Below, one piece after another: positions 1 to 9,622 of a DNA stretch of 64,000 nucleotides; position 1 is the first letter of the stretch, and the number at the start of each line of letters is the position of its first letter. Position numbers and translations under genes: made by a program. Source of the stretch: Paucilactobacillus oligofermentans DSM 15707 = LMG 22743 (lineage in GTDB: Bacteria; Bacillota; Bacilli; Lactobacillales; Lactobacillaceae); assembly GCF_001434315.1 (NCBI RefSeq), contig NZ_AZFE01000032.1, positions 248,561 to 312,560 on the forward strand, written 5' to 3'. The notes beneath the pieces were generated by a model. That model was given only the letters and a program-made list of their open reading frames with translations. It did no database searches and was not told the origin of the DNA.

Positions 1-141
1 CAAGCTTAGGATTTAGTATTTTAGACTAATCAAAAGCGTAAGTTATTTCTCTAAATTTAAGGGAAATAATGATTAAATTTTAATGATTATCACAGAAAAT
101 CAGATGATACCGTTTTCATTTTTGAAACTTATCATAAACAC

Positions 142-170
142 GCGACATCGATTTTAAAAAGTGATAAACT
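142..170 (+). promoter_or_regulatory. Probable pyk promoter
   Basis: A GCGACA -35 (142-147), a 17-base spacer and a TAAACT -10 (165-170) preceded by TG-A (extended -10) lie about 60 bases before the pyk start. The preceding bases 1-141 hold no open reading frame and no pfkA end, so pyk appears to be transcribed on its own. Seen by eye; no transcription data. Confidence 0.5.
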
Positions 171-229
171 AACTTCTGTACAAAAAGGATATTTTATTGT
201 CCGGATAACTCAAAGGAGAGATTTTACTT

Positions 230-1651
230 ATGAAGAAAACCAAGATCGTTAGCACACTTGGTCCTGCCAGTAGCGACGTTGATACAATTGTAAAGTTGAT
301 TGAATCAGGAGCAAATGTTTTCCGTTTCAACTTCTCACATGGTGATCACGAAGAACACCTTGGACGTATCACAAATGTTCACACAGCCGAAGAAATTACA
401 GGCGTTAAAGTTGGACTAATGCTAGATACTAAGGGTGCTGAAATTCGTACTACTGTTCAAGCAGAAGGTAAGATTGAATTCAACATTGGCGACAAACTAC
501 GTATTTCAATGGATGATAGTCTTGAAGGAACACACGACAAGATTGCTGTTACTTACCCTGGATTGTTTGACGACGTTCAAGTAGGTGGACACGTATTATT
601 CGATGATGGTTTGATCGACATGCTAATTGAAGATAAAGATGCTGCTAACAAAGAACTTGTTGTTACAGTACAAAACCATGGTTTATTAGGTTCACGTAAG
701 GGTGTTAACGCACCTGGTGTTTCTATCAACCTTCCTGGTATTACTGAAAAAGATGCAAGCGATATTCGTTTTGGTTTAGATAACGAAATCAACTTTATTG
801 CTGCTTCATTTGTACGTAAGCCACAAGACGTTCTTGATATTCGTGCTTTACTTGAAGAAAAGAACATGGGTCATGTTCAAATCTTCCCTAAGATCGAATC
901 ACAAGAAGGTATTGATAACATTGATTCAATTATGGAAGTTTCAGAAGGACTTATGATTGCTCGTGGAGACATGGGTGTTGAAATTCCAGTTGAAAATGTT
1001 ACTTCAGCTCAAAAATCATTGATTCGCAAGTGTAACTTACTTGGTAAGCCAGTTATCACAGCTACACAAATGCTTGATTCAATGCAAGAAAACCCACGTC
1101 CTACACGTGCCGAAGCTTCTGATGTTGCCAATGCTGTCTTTGATGGTACTGACGCAACAATGCTTTCAGGTGAAAGCGCAAACGGAGACTACCCAGTAGA
1201 ATCTGTTGCAACAATGGCACGTATTGACGAAAAATCTGAAAATGAATTAGACGAATTCGGTACTGAAATTTTTGATTTCAATACTGCTGACGTTACAGAA
1301 GCAATTGGTTCATCAGTTGCTCTAAGTGCTGATGCACTTGGAATCAACACAATTGTTGCTGCAACTCGTTCAGGTTATACTGCACGTATGATCTCTAAAT
1401 ATCGTCCAAATGCTAACATTTTAGCACTTACATTTGACGAACGTACTCAACGTGGATTGACAGTCAACTGGGCTGTTCAACCATTCCAAGTTGAAGCACC
1501 TAAGAGCATGGATGATTTATTTGAAGAAGCTTCAGTAAAGGCTAAAGAATTTGGCTTTGCTGTAACTGGTGAAAAAATCATCGTTGTTGCTGGATTCCCT
1601 GTTGGTGAAGAAGGTACAACTAACACAATGCGTATCCAAACAATCAAATAA
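230..1651 (+). CDS. pyk: Pyruvate kinase
   Basis: Catalyses phosphoenolpyruvate plus ADP to pyruvate plus ATP, the last step of glycolysis in the cytosol. The 473-residue protein opens with KKTKIVSTLGPAS and carries the substrate-binding FRFNFSHG (about 31-38), the FPKIES catalytic lysine loop (about 219-224), the metal-binding RGDMGVEIP (about 245-253) and ATQMLDSM. It ends after the normal C-terminal domain and lacks the extra PEP-utiliser-like domain found in the roughly 585-residue enzymes of many lactobacilli. AAAGGAGAG at 212-220 supports the ATG at 230. It is flanked by its own promoter and a terminator, so it is probably monocistronic. Its codon choice looks more biased than its neighbours, as expected for a highly expressed gene. 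Confidence 0.97.
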   Translation: MKKTKIVSTLGPASSDVDTIVKLIESGANVFRFNFSHGDHEEHLGRITNVHTAEEITGVKVGLMLDTKGAEIRTTVQAEGKIEFNIGDKLRISMDDSLEGTHDKIAVTYPGLFDDVQVGGHVLFDDGLIDMLIEDKDAANKELVVTVQNHGLLGSRKGVNAPGVSINLPGITEKDASDIRFGLDNEINFIAASFVRKPQDVLDIRALLEEKNMGHVQIFPKIESQEGIDNIDSIMEVSEGLMIARGDMGVEIPVENVTSAQKSLIRKCNLLGKPVITATQMLDSMQENPRPTRAEASDVANAVFDGTDATMLSGESANGDYPVESVATMARIDEKSENELDEFGTEIFDFNTADVTEAIGSSVALSADALGINTIVAATRSGYTARMISKYRPNANILALTFDERTQRGLTVNWAVQPFQVEAPKSMDDLFEEASVKAKEFGFAVTGEKIIVVAGFPVGEEGTTNTMRIQTIK

Positions 1652-1667
1652 TTTTTTGATGATTAAG

Positions 1668-1694
1668 TAGAACCTTTCGGGGTTCTATTTTTTT
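1668..1694 (+). terminator. Intrinsic terminator of pyk
   Basis: A 7-bp stem TAGAACC/GGTTCTA with a 6-base loop is followed by seven T residues, 17 bases after the pyk stop. Confidence 0.85.
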
Positions 1695-1811
1695 GTCTAA
1701 AATTATCGATTATGGTCTAAAATAATGATGTTTATTTTTAGTAGCTTTCATATTGGGTCATTTACGTGTAAAATGAAGAATGACGCAATATAAGAATCTC
1801 GAGGAAAAATA

Positions 1812-2687
1812 ATGAATCCAAATCTAGGAAGTATCGTAACTGCCAAAATGATCGATGAAAATGATGAATTTTATTTCGTTCAAATTGATGGTGAAACATA
1901 TAAATTACCCAAACAAGAATTAGATCAAGAATTGCATATTGGTGGCATGATTAAAGGCTTTGTTTATGAGAATGAAGATCACCAATTACAAATGACGACT
2001 AAAATCCCAGATGTTCGTCGTGAACATTTTTCATATGGAACTGTGGTTGCAGTTCGTCGTGATTTAGGAGTCTTTGTTGATATTGGCTTACCTAATAAAG
2101 ATGTTGTGGTATCAATTGATGAATTACCAACTGTGAAACCACTCTGGCCACAACAAGGCGACAAATTGATGATTGCCTTAAAATTTGATAATCATGATCG
2201 GATGTGGGGACAATTAGCTGATGAAGAGATGTATACGGCAATTGCTAACCGAGCAGATGATCATTTAAAGAATGTCGATATGACGGCTACTGTTTATCGT
2301 TTGAAAATGGTGGGAACACTAGTATTAACTGATGAATTTTACCTTGGCTTTATTCATCCAAGTGAACGTGAAGTTGAGCCTCGCCTTGGACAACACGTGA
2401 AAGTTCGTGTAATTGGTGTTCGTCCAGATGGAACATTGAATTTATCAATGAAACCACGTAGTTTTGAAGCAATACCAGAAGATGCTCAAATGCTAGTTGC
2501 AATGATGGAACATTCTGGAGTTAACGCAATTCCTTATACAGATAAAACTGATCCTGAAACCATTCGTGAAGTGTTTGGAATTAGTAAGGGTCAATTTAAA
2601 CGTGCTATTGGTAATTTATTGAAGCAACGGTTAGTTGAACAAGTTGATGGTGAATTAAGATTGTTGGATAAGCAAGACGGAGAATAA
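1812..2687 (+). CDS. cvfB: S1-domain RNA-binding protein, CvfB family
   Basis: The 291-residue protein matches the CvfB/YitL family: tandem S1-like OB-fold segments in the first 220 residues (for example GTVVAVRRDLGVFVDIGLPN and LGQHVKVRVIGVRPDGTLNLS) and a C-terminal winged helix (about 240-291, REVFGISKGQFKRAIGNLLK). Family members bind RNA and influence virulence gene expression in staphylococci; the role here is inferred. GAGGAAAAATA precedes the ATG. It leads a block continuing without terminators through xerD, ribT, scpA, scpB and rluB; xerD begins 3 bases after its stop. Confidence 0.9.
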   Translation: MNPNLGSIVTAKMIDENDEFYFVQIDGETYKLPKQELDQELHIGGMIKGFVYENEDHQLQMTTKIPDVRREHFSYGTVVAVRRDLGVFVDIGLPNKDVVVSIDELPTVKPLWPQQGDKLMIALKFDNHDRMWGQLADEEMYTAIANRADDHLKNVDMTATVYRLKMVGTLVLTDEFYLGFIHPSEREVEPRLGQHVKVRVIGVRPDGTLNLSMKPRSFEAIPEDAQMLVAMMEHSGVNAIPYTDKTDPETIREVFGISKGQFKRAIGNLLKQRLVEQVDGELRLLDKQDGE

Positions 2688-2690
2688 TCG

Positions 2691-3578
2691 ATGAATGATA
2701 TATTGCAAGATTATTTGCATTATTTAAGAATTCAACGGGGGTTAGTTGAAAATACGATTATCAGTTATAAGCAAGATTTAGTCGCTTTTTCGGAATATCT
2801 AACCGAACAAAAAATTACAAGCTGGGATAAAGTTGATCGTTATGATGTATTGAATTATTTAGCGAAGTTACAAACTGAGAAAAAAGCTAAAAGTTCAGTA
2901 TCACATTTGATTTCAACATTACGCCAGTTTTTTTCATACCTGGTAAATGAAGATAAGATTGCTATTAATCCGATGATTCATATTGACCCACCTAAAGGCG
3001 CACAACATTTGCCTCAAGTTTTAACCAGCGAAGAAGTTGAAAGACTACTTGAGGTTCCAGATTTATCAAAACCACTGGGAATTCGTGATCGAGCTATTTT
3101 GGAAGTAATGTACGCAACTGGATTACGGGTCAGTGAGTTAATTAATTTAACGATGGATGAATTACATTTAGAAATGGGACTGATTCAGCCACTAGGTAAA
3201 GGGGATAAAGAACGAATTATTCCGATTGGTGAAGTCGCAATTGACTGGTTGAATAAGTATATGAATGGCGCTCGTTTAACTTTGTTAAAGCAACAAAAAA
3301 GTAAGTATATCTTTTTAAATGCACATGGGCGGCAATTAACGCGGCAAGGAATCTGGAAAAACTTAAAGGCAATTGTTGTTAAAGCAGGGATTACTAAAAA
3401 TGTAACACCACATACATTACGACATTCATTTGCCACGCATATTTTGGAAAATGGTGCTGATTTAAGAGTTGTTCAAGAATTGTTAGGCCATGCTGATATC
3501 TCAACAACCCAAATATATACGCATATTTCTCGCAAACGAATGGCAGAAGTTTATAAAAAATTTCATCCACGGGCATAA
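2691..3578 (+). CDS. xerD: Tyrosine recombinase XerD
   Basis: A 295-residue site-specific recombinase that, with XerC, resolves chromosome dimers at dif. The N-terminal SAM-like DNA-binding domain (about 1-90) precedes a catalytic domain with the full set of active residues: Arg in TGLRVSE, Lys in GKGDKE, HTLRH (His-x-x-Arg) and the Tyr nucleophile in TTQIYTH. Its position beside scpA/scpB is the usual place for xerD in Firmicutes, which separates it from the xerC at 30.3 kb. It starts 3 bases after cvfB, so translation is probably coupled. Confidence 0.93.
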   Translation: MNDILQDYLHYLRIQRGLVENTIISYKQDLVAFSEYLTEQKITSWDKVDRYDVLNYLAKLQTEKKAKSSVSHLISTLRQFFSYLVNEDKIAINPMIHIDPPKGAQHLPQVLTSEEVERLLEVPDLSKPLGIRDRAILEVMYATGLRVSELINLTMDELHLEMGLIQPLGKGDKERIIPIGEVAIDWLNKYMNGARLTLLKQQKSKYIFLNAHGRQLTRQGIWKNLKAIVVKAGITKNVTPHTLRHSFATHILENGADLRVVQELLGHADISTTQIYTHISRKRMAEVYKKFHPRA

Positions 3579-3617
3579 AATGATAAACTATAAAAAGAAG
3601 TTTAAAGGAGCAATTCA

Positions 3618-3977
3618 ATGTTAGTAAGCTATCGTAGTGATTACGAAAAAATTACCATGGGACTGCTGTCATTTATCCCTGAGTTAAAGCCACTCACGAG
3701 ATTACAAAAAGAAATGCAATGGTATTTAAAAAGTGAAAATCGACCAGTTTATTTATGGCGGAATGAGGATGATCATTTTATTGGGGTGGTTTGTTGTGAA
3801 GTAGGCAATGATTATGTCTTAATTCGGCGCTTATCATTTACACCAACTAACCGAACCGGTCGTGAAATATTTGCGTTATTGACCGCTATTAATGAAACTT
3901 ATCCAGACAAACGACTAATGGGGACCATGGATAATCAACCGATTGTGACTAATTGGAGGCGTATGAAACATGCCTAG
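3618..3977 (+). CDS. ribT: RibT-like GNAT-fold protein
   Basis: The 119-residue protein resembles RibT, a small GNAT-family protein named for its place at the end of the Bacillus riboflavin operon and next to scpA. The opening pattern (YRSDYEKITMGLLSFIPELK) and the GNAT beta strands around VVCCEVGNDYVLIRRLSF support this. No riboflavin biosynthesis genes lie nearby, so here it is an orphan kept by position with scpA. AAAGGAG precedes the ATG, and its last 8 bases overlap the start of scpA. The substrate is unknown. Confidence 0.8.
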   Translation: MLVSYRSDYEKITMGLLSFIPELKPLTRLQKEMQWYLKSENRPVYLWRNEDDHFIGVVCCEVGNDYVLIRRLSFTPTNRTGREIFALLTAINETYPDKRLMGTMDNQPIVTNWRRMKHA

Positions 3978-4764
3978 CAATGAAGTAAGCAAGTTAGTTA
4001 ATCAGCCAACTATCAAGGTTAGTGATTTTGAAGGCCCGTTAGATTTACTATTACACTTAATTCGTAGTTCAGAAATGGATATCTATGATATTCAGATTAG
4101 TGCTATTACAGGTCAATATGTAGATTATTTACACAACATGAAAGAAAACCAATTAGAAGTCGCTGGTGAGTATGTTGTGATGGCCGCAACGTTAATGGCC
4201 ATTAAAAGTCAGATGTTATTACCTAATGAACCGATTGAAGAAGAAATAACGGATGATGAAGATTTAAATGATCCGCGGCAAGAATTAGTTGATCAACTAT
4301 TAGAATATAAGCGTTATAAGCAAGCAGCTCAACAACTTAAAGAAAAAGAAGAACTGCGACAACAGGAATATACCCGCCAAGCAATGAGTATTCCGGCTGG
4401 TGTTGTCAGTGCTAAGTTAGCTCCGGGTGTGACCGTTCAACAATTGCAATCAGCGTTTGATAAAGTACTTAAACGTAAGATAATCAATGAACCTCTAAAC
4501 CAAACCGTTCAAGGTGAAGCTGAGAGCATTTCAGCTCGAATCAAACTAGTACTACACCGAGTAATGAGTGGAATCCAAAGTTTTGAAAATTTATTTGAAG
4601 GTCAAGTCACCGTGGAAGATTTAGTAACAACTTTTTTTGCAATTTTAGAATTATCTAAGCATCAAGCAATTTTAATTGAGCAACAAGATAGTTTTGGACC
4701 GTTGATGTTGTCAATCGGGCCACATAGTGAGGAGTATGAGAATGACCAATTTGGAGCAGATTGA
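3970..4764 (+). CDS. scpA: Segregation and condensation protein A
   Basis: The 264-residue kleisin subunit of the SMC-ScpAB condensin. The N-terminal domain has the family hallmark [21 protein letters not shown] (about 16-36), which binds the SMC neck; the middle is charged and helical; the C-terminal winged helix (about 185-264) binds the SMC head. The acidic stretch [18 protein letters not shown] (about 91-108) is typical. The ATG lies inside the end of ribT and the gene end overlaps scpB, indicating translational coupling through the block. Confidence 0.95.
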   Translation: MPSNEVSKLVNQPTIKVSDFEGPLDLLLHLIRSSEMDIYDIQISAITGQYVDYLHNMKENQLEVAGEYVVMAATLMAIKSQMLLPNEPIEEEITDDEDLNDPRQELVDQLLEYKRYKQAAQQLKEKEELRQQEYTRQAMSIPAGVVSAKLAPGVTVQQLQSAFDKVLKRKIINEPLNQTVQGEAESISARIKLVLHRVMSGIQSFENLFEGQVTVEDLVTTFFAILELSKHQAILIEQQDSFGPLMLSIGPHSEEYENDQFGAD

Positions 4765-5356
4765 GGGATTATTATTTATCAGTGGCGATGAAGGAATCAC
4801 CGTGACGGATATTGAACAAATTACTGGGTTTATGCGACCAGCGATTAGTTTAATGTTGGACCGATTATCAGCAAAGTATGAAGACGATGATGATTCGGCG
4901 TTAATCTTGTTAAACAGTGACCAAACATATCGGTTGGCTACGAAACAAGAGTTATCACCAATTATTAAACGATACTTTGAAGTGCCGCTCAGTACCCCAT
5001 TATCACAAGCCTCACTTGAGGTCTTGGCTATTATTGCTTATCGTCAACCAATTACTCGGTTAGAAATCGATGAAATTCGTGGTGTGCAAAGTTCGGCTAC
5101 CTTACAAAAATTAATTTTACAAAATTTAATTGAAGAAAATGGTCGTTTGAATGCACCTGGACGTCCATTCCTATTTGTTACTAGTAGTTATTTCTTGGAT
5201 TATTTTGGGTTAAATGCGCTAGAACAGTTACCACCATTAAGTGAACAAACGGACATTGATCCAGAAGAAATGTCGGGTGATTTATTTTTACAAGCATTTG
5301 AAAACCGTAAACGTGAAGGAGAACAAAATGGAACGACTACAAAAAGTAATGGCTGA
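4742..5356 (+). CDS. scpB: Segregation and condensation protein B
   Basis: The 204-residue partner of ScpA, built from two winged-helix domains (about 1-80 and 85-165) that dimerise and clamp the ScpA linker. [20 protein letters not shown] and [14 protein letters not shown] are typical family segments. The start at 4742 is preferred over an in-frame ATG 15 bases earlier because GAGGAG at 4729-4734 gives a 7-base spacing to it. It overlaps scpA by 23 bases and rluB by 29 bases. Confidence 0.93.
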   Translation: MTNLEQIEGLLFISGDEGITVTDIEQITGFMRPAISLMLDRLSAKYEDDDDSALILLNSDQTYRLATKQELSPIIKRYFEVPLSTPLSQASLEVLAIIAYRQPITRLEIDEIRGVQSSATLQKLILQNLIEENGRLNAPGRPFLFVTSSYFLDYFGLNALEQLPPLSEQTDIDPEEMSGDLFLQAFENRKREGEQNGTTTKSNG

Positions 5357-6056
5357 GGCCGGAATTGCATCTCGACGAAAATCTGAAGTTTTAATTGCTG
5401 AAGGTCACGTTCAGGTCAACGGCGAAACTGTAACGGAACAAGGAATTAAGGTGGGAATTCATGATCAAGTGAGTGTCGATGGCATTCCATTAAACCATGC
5501 AAAATTAGTGTATTACTTACTGAATAAGCCTCGAGGAGTCATTTCTTCATCTAAAGATGACAAAGGCCGCAAAACGGTGGTCGATATTTTAGCTGAGAAT
5601 GTTGATGCTCGAGTATATCCGGTCGGACGTTTAGATTATGATACAACTGGACTTTTACTATTAACTAATGATGGTGAAATGGCAAATAAATTAACGCATC
5701 CACGATTTGAATTTGAAAAAACCTATGTTGCTAAAGTGCAAGGCATTGTTAAAAATGAAGAAATGAAGCAATTACGGTTAGGGGTTAAGGTTGAAGGTCG
5801 TAAAACACACCCTGCTAAGACTAAAGTGTTAGATACTGATACTACTAAAAGAACTTCATTAGTTGAGTTGACGATTCATGAAGGTCGTAATCATCAAGTT
5901 AAGAAAATGATGAAGGCCGTTGGTCATGAAGTTATTAAACTACATCGTGAGTCATATGGATTTTTGACGTTACAAGGCGTTCAAAGTGGTGAATTTAGAG
6001 CGCTAAGAACAAGTGAAGTAATGGAATTGAGAAAACAAACGGGACTTTCAGAATAA
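5328..6056 (+). CDS. rluB: Ribosomal large-subunit pseudouridine synthase B
   Basis: Converts a uridine of 23S rRNA to pseudouridine. The 242-residue protein has an N-terminal S4 RNA-binding domain ([17 protein letters not shown], about 1-60) and the RsuA/RluB catalytic domain with [18 protein letters not shown] (Asp nucleophile in RLDYDT). The start is set by GAAGGAG at 5315-5321; the longer frame upstream is scpB coding sequence. It is the last gene of the scp block, and a separate promoter for ribU follows. Confidence 0.94.
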   Translation: MERLQKVMAEAGIASRRKSEVLIAEGHVQVNGETVTEQGIKVGIHDQVSVDGIPLNHAKLVYYLLNKPRGVISSSKDDKGRKTVVDILAENVDARVYPVGRLDYDTTGLLLLTNDGEMANKLTHPRFEFEKTYVAKVQGIVKNEEMKQLRLGVKVEGRKTHPAKTKVLDTDTTKRTSLVELTIHEGRNHQVKKMMKAVGHEVIKLHRESYGFLTLQGVQSGEFRALRTSEVMELRKQTGLSE

Positions 6057-6072
6057 ATTTAATGATAAAAGG

Positions 6073-6101
6073 TTGTTTGTAAATAATTCATTTGATACAA
6101 T
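6073..6101 (+). promoter_or_regulatory. Promoter of the FMN riboswitch/ribU transcript
   Basis: TTGTTT (6073-6078), a 17-base spacer and TACAAT (6096-6101) with TG-A before it (extended -10). The predicted start is about 40 bases before the riboswitch. The 11-base word AATTCATTTGA occurs twice, at 6085-6095 and 6099-6109, straddling the -10. Confidence 0.65.
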
Positions 6102-6146
6102 TCATTTGAAGCGTATGAAAGTGCGCTAAAAAAATTTAATAGGTTC

Positions 6147-6263
6147 GTCTTCAGGGCAGGGTGTAATTCCCGACCGGCGGTGATAGCCCGCGACCTGCAT
6201 TTTTTGCAGTTGAACTCGGTGGAATTCCGGGTGCCGACAGTAGAGTCTGGTATAAAGAAGATT
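6147..6263 (+). ncRNA. FMN riboswitch (RFN element)
   Basis: The conserved RFN blocks are all present in order: TCTTCAGGGCAGGG, AATTCCCGACCGGCGGTGAT, AGCCCGCGA, a variable hairpin (CTGCATTTTTTGCAG), CTCGGTGGAATTCCG, GCCGACAGTAGAGTCTGG and the closing GAAGAT. This aptamer senses flavin mononucleotide. It is followed by an intrinsic terminator (6279-6309) and ribU, the standard arrangement in which FMN promotes premature termination of a riboflavin uptake gene. Confidence 0.97.
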
Positions 6264-6278
6264 TTCGCTAATTAATAG

Positions 6279-6309
6279 CCGTAAATCTTTATTTGATTTA
6301 CGGTTTTTT
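6279..6309 (+). terminator. Riboswitch expression-platform terminator
   Basis: A 9-bp perfect stem CCGTAAATC/GATTTACGG with a 7-base loop and six T residues lies between the FMN aptamer and ribU. It is the expected FMN-dependent attenuator. Confidence 0.9.
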
Positions 6310-6356
6310 CTTTTCGAACGTCAATCATGAAGATGGCCTCTACGGAGGTTTTTGTT

Positions 6357-6938
6357 ATGAGTAGTAGTCACGGTTCGTTTAGTGTTCGCAAGATGGTGAT
6401 GATTGCCCTATTGGGTGCAATGTCATTTGTCTTAATGTTTATCGAGTTTCCAATTATCCCGATTACACCGTTTTTGAAGATCGATTTTTCAGATATTCCG
6501 GTATTATTGGGGTTAATTATTTATGGTCCAATTGGAGCAATTTGTATCACAGCAATTAAATGCTTGTTACATGCGATTGTCTATGGAATGTCTTTAGGCG
6601 AATTAATTGGGGTCGGTAGTAGCTTTTTGGCTTCACTAACCCTAATTGTTCCATATCACTACTTTCTTGGTCGTGATTGGGATAATAAAAAGAAAATGGT
6701 CGGTGGTTTAGTAACCAGTACGCTAACAATGACTGTAATTATGTCAGTACTTAATTGGTTGGTGATTTTACCAGTTTATATGGCTGTTTTTGGAATGAAG
6801 TTAACGATTCCATTATCAAAAATGGTTTTATTTGGGGTAGTACCGTTTAATATCATCAAAGGACTAGTTGTTGGATTAGTCTTTTGGTTTGTTGCACAAC
6901 GGTTAAATTATTGGTTAGCTAAACGCGCACTTAAATAA
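6357..6938 (+). CDS. ribU: Riboflavin transporter, ECF substrate-binding subunit RibU
   Basis: The membrane S component that binds riboflavin and works with a shared energy-coupling (ECF) module, not encoded here. The 193-residue protein has about six hydrophobic segments and RibU-like sequence near the start (VRKMVMIALLGAMSFVLMF, then PFLKIDFSDIP). GGAGG at 6344-6348 selects the ATG at 6357 over one 30 bases upstream. The FMN riboswitch upstream confirms the flavin role. No riboflavin synthesis genes are in the window, so the cell may depend on uptake; that is inference. Confidence 0.95.
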   Translation: MSSSHGSFSVRKMVMIALLGAMSFVLMFIEFPIIPITPFLKIDFSDIPVLLGLIIYGPIGAICITAIKCLLHAIVYGMSLGELIGVGSSFLASLTLIVPYHYFLGRDWDNKKKMVGGLVTSTLTMTVIMSVLNWLVILPVYMAVFGMKLTIPLSKMVLFGVVPFNIIKGLVVGLVFWFVAQRLNYWLAKRALK

Positions 6939-6987
6939 TATTTCTTGACGAGGTATTATTTATCGCCTAACTTAATAGAGTAGAGCA

Positions 6988-7018
6988 AATTATTCAGTGT
7001 AAAAGCTGGATAATTTTT
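6988..7018 (+). terminator. Intrinsic terminator of ribU
   Basis: AATTATTCAG pairs with CTGGATAATT (one G-U pair) around an 8-base loop, followed by a T run. Confidence 0.75.
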
Positions 7019-7096
7019 ATTTTGATCGTATTTAAAAAGAGAATATAAAAGTATAATTAGTTAATGATGAATTCTTTTCAATAAGGAAGTTTTAAA

Positions 7097-8122
7097 GTGG
7101 AAACATATCTAATTACATTATTATCAAATCAACAGCCAAGGCGACAACGAGTTATTGAAAATATCTTAATGAACAGACGTACTTTGACCACGCTTTTTTG
7201 GGGATCAAGGTATGGTATTTTGAGTTGGCTAGGAAGTAATCGACAACTTGAGCGAGAACATTTTGATGCCATGTTGAAACAAATGAAGCAGGACGGATTG
7301 ATTGAGATAAAAAACCAATTCATTCTATTAACGGTACAAGGACAGGCATGTAAGCAGCAATTTAGTGAACAACATTATGTTCCAAGACATGAACAGCAGT
7401 ATTTAAAATATAACTTAAATGCAGGGTGGCCAAGATTGCTGTTAGCTGGTCAAGTAGTCTCTGAGTTTAGTTATGAAAATATAAAATATGCGCCAATCTC
7501 ATTTGAAGATCATGAATTAAGGTACGTAAAACAGTGGTTTAACAATAATAAATCAGAGCAGTTTGTTAAAAATTTTAAGCAAGAAGTTAATGAATTTTTG
7601 CTAACGTTAAGTGAGACCGAAGCCCAATTTTTTACTGAGTTATTAGTGGGACATGATAGTCCAGGATTATCGATTGACCAACTAACGACTAAACTTTCGA
7701 TTCCGTTGATTGACGGTGAAGTGATGGCAACGGACTTAATGGTTGGAATAATGGAATTCGCTCATTGTCATCAAACTTTATTAAAGCAATTATTTCAAGA
7801 TTTAAAATTAGAATCACCAATTAGTCATAGTGGTTATATCACTTATCAGCTATTTCAAGATCAATATTCAATTGAACAAATTGAACAAATGCGACATTTA
7901 AAACTCAGTACAATTAGAGAACATTTATTAGAAGCGGCCATTTTCGATGGCGTTAATTTTCCCTATGATCGATTGTTAACTGATCGCCAATTAAAAGCTT
8001 TAGCTGTGCAATATACTGGTAATATTGATGACTGGCAATTCAAGATGGTTACTGATGATAAAAATTTAGATTTTTTTGATTTTCGGTTATATCAAATTAT
8101 GCGGGGGATGCAAAATGAATGA
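7097..8122 (+). CDS. YpbB-like helix-turn-helix protein
   Basis: The 341-residue protein resembles YpbB of Bacillus, whose gene also immediately precedes recQ. The C-terminal segment (about 255-335) is a helix-turn-helix of the type found at RecQ C termini (YQLFQDQYSIEQIEQMRHLK then LSTIREHLLEA). The N-terminal two thirds has no domain I can name. The start is GTG, with AAGGAAG 7 bases upstream. It overlaps recQ by 8 bases. A plausible inference is that YpbB supplies in trans the C-terminal DNA-binding portion missing from the short RecQ. Function is not established. Confidence 0.8.
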   Translation: METYLITLLSNQQPRRQRVIENILMNRRTLTTLFWGSRYGILSWLGSNRQLEREHFDAMLKQMKQDGLIEIKNQFILLTVQGQACKQQFSEQHYVPRHEQQYLKYNLNAGWPRLLLAGQVVSEFSYENIKYAPISFEDHELRYVKQWFNNNKSEQFVKNFKQEVNEFLLTLSETEAQFFTELLVGHDSPGLSIDQLTTKLSIPLIDGEVMATDLMVGIMEFAHCHQTLLKQLFQDLKLESPISHSGYITYQLFQDQYSIEQIEQMRHLKLSTIREHLLEAAIFDGVNFPYDRLLTDRQLKALAVQYTGNIDDWQFKMVTDDKNLDFFDFRLYQIMRGMQNE

Positions 8123-9560
8123 GCAACAATTACATACAATTCTCCAACAAGAATTTGGATTTGATAGCTTTCGACCTGGTCAGCAAGAAGTAATTGAATC
8201 AGTTCTCAATGGGAATGATACATTAGCTATTTTGCCAACTGGAGCGGGAAAAACCTTATTATATCAATTCCCAGCGAAGGTAATGGATGGGGTTGTGATT
8301 ATAATTTCACCATTATTGTCATTAATGCAAGATCAAGTAAATCGATTACGACAGTTAGGTGAAAAAAAGGTTACGATGTTAAGTTCGATTCAAACCTTTG
8401 GCCAACAACAAGCAACCTTAAACCATTTAAATCAATTTAAATATGTCTTTGCTTCACCGGAAACGATTACCAAACCAGAAGTTATTCAACACTTACAACG
8501 GATTGAAATTGCGATGATCGTAATTGATGAGGCCCACTGTGTTTCACAATGGGGACCAGAATTTAGGCCACAATATCTATTAGTTAAAACACTACTTAAG
8601 ACTGTGCCACATAAAGTGACATTGATGCTCACTGCGACAGCTACCCAGCGGGTTCAAGGCGACATCCTAATTAAATTAGGTCTAAGTGTGAAACAAGTTA
8701 CAACAGTTCGTCAATCAGTTAATCGACCTAATATTTTTCTAAGTGTTAATAAAGTTAATTCTGATAAGGATAAGCGAACTGAATTGTTAGGTTTAGTGAA
8801 TGGAGTTAGTGGTGCTGGAATTATTTATTTTTCAAGTCGGAAACAAGCAACCCAAGTGGCCCAATGGCTTCAAGAACAAACAAATTTGAATGTTGCCGCT
8901 TATCATGCGGGGATGAATCAAACAACACGTTATAAAATTCAACATCAATTTATGAATGATGAACTGCAAATCATTTGTGCAACTAGTGCTTTTGGAATGG
9001 GAATTGATAAGGATAATGTTCGTTTTGTAGTACATTATCATGTACCAGCTAATTTAGAGAACTATGTCCAAGAAATAGGGCGTGCTGGAAGAGATGGTGA
9101 GCAAAGCTTAGCAGTCCTATTATATGCGCCCGGGGATGAATATCTGCAAGTTAATTTAAGTGATTTAACCATTCCTAGCGATGCCGTCGTGAATGATTTT
9201 ATGGAAAATCGAATTGATAAAAATCAATTAGGTGATATTAGTAATTTACTTAAATTTTATCAAGATCAACATTTACAACCTGAACAAGTGATTAATATTT
9301 TTCATCAACAGCGACAAAAAAATCGACAACAATTAGATAAACTATTAGAATATATTAATACATTAGAATGCCGACGCTCAATTATTTTAAATTATTTCAG
9401 TGAAAATTTATTGAAACATGATTTAGTCTGTTGTGACGGGCTTGGTAATGATTTAAATATTAATCAACTGGAATTAAAACAAAGTAACAAAAAACTGGTT
9501 GAAAATGAATTAAAAAGCTGGCAGAGTAGACTAGGTAAACTATTTTTTGTAAAATCTTAA
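8115..9560 (+). CDS. recQ: ATP-dependent DNA helicase RecQ (short form)
   Basis: A 3'-5' superfamily 2 helicase for recombination and fork repair. Walker A is PTGAGKT, the DEAH box is VIDEAHCVSQWG, motif III is LTATAT and motif VI is QEIGRAGRDG. After the two RecA domains (about 1-340) comes a zinc-binding-like region (CRRSIILNYF then CCD), but no HRDC domain; 481 residues is the short RecS-like form. The start at 8115 overlaps the end of the ypbB-like gene, so the two are probably co-translated. Confidence 0.93.
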   Translation: MNEQQLHTILQQEFGFDSFRPGQQEVIESVLNGNDTLAILPTGAGKTLLYQFPAKVMDGVVIIISPLLSLMQDQVNRLRQLGEKKVTMLSSIQTFGQQQATLNHLNQFKYVFASPETITKPEVIQHLQRIEIAMIVIDEAHCVSQWGPEFRPQYLLVKTLLKTVPHKVTLMLTATATQRVQGDILIKLGLSVKQVTTVRQSVNRPNIFLSVNKVNSDKDKRTELLGLVNGVSGAGIIYFSSRKQATQVAQWLQEQTNLNVAAYHAGMNQTTRYKIQHQFMNDELQIICATSAFGMGIDKDNVRFVVHYHVPANLENYVQEIGRAGRDGEQSLAVLLYAPGDEYLQVNLSDLTIPSDAVVNDFMENRIDKNQLGDISNLLKFYQDQHLQPEQVINIFHQQRQKNRQQLDKLLEYINTLECRRSIILNYFSENLLKHDLVCCDGLGNDLNINQLELKQSNKKLVENELKSWQSRLGKLFFVKS

Positions 9561-9622
9561 TTAAAAACAAAATGCGGTATGATACAATTAAATAAATGAA
9601 GATGTTAAAGGGGGCACGATTA

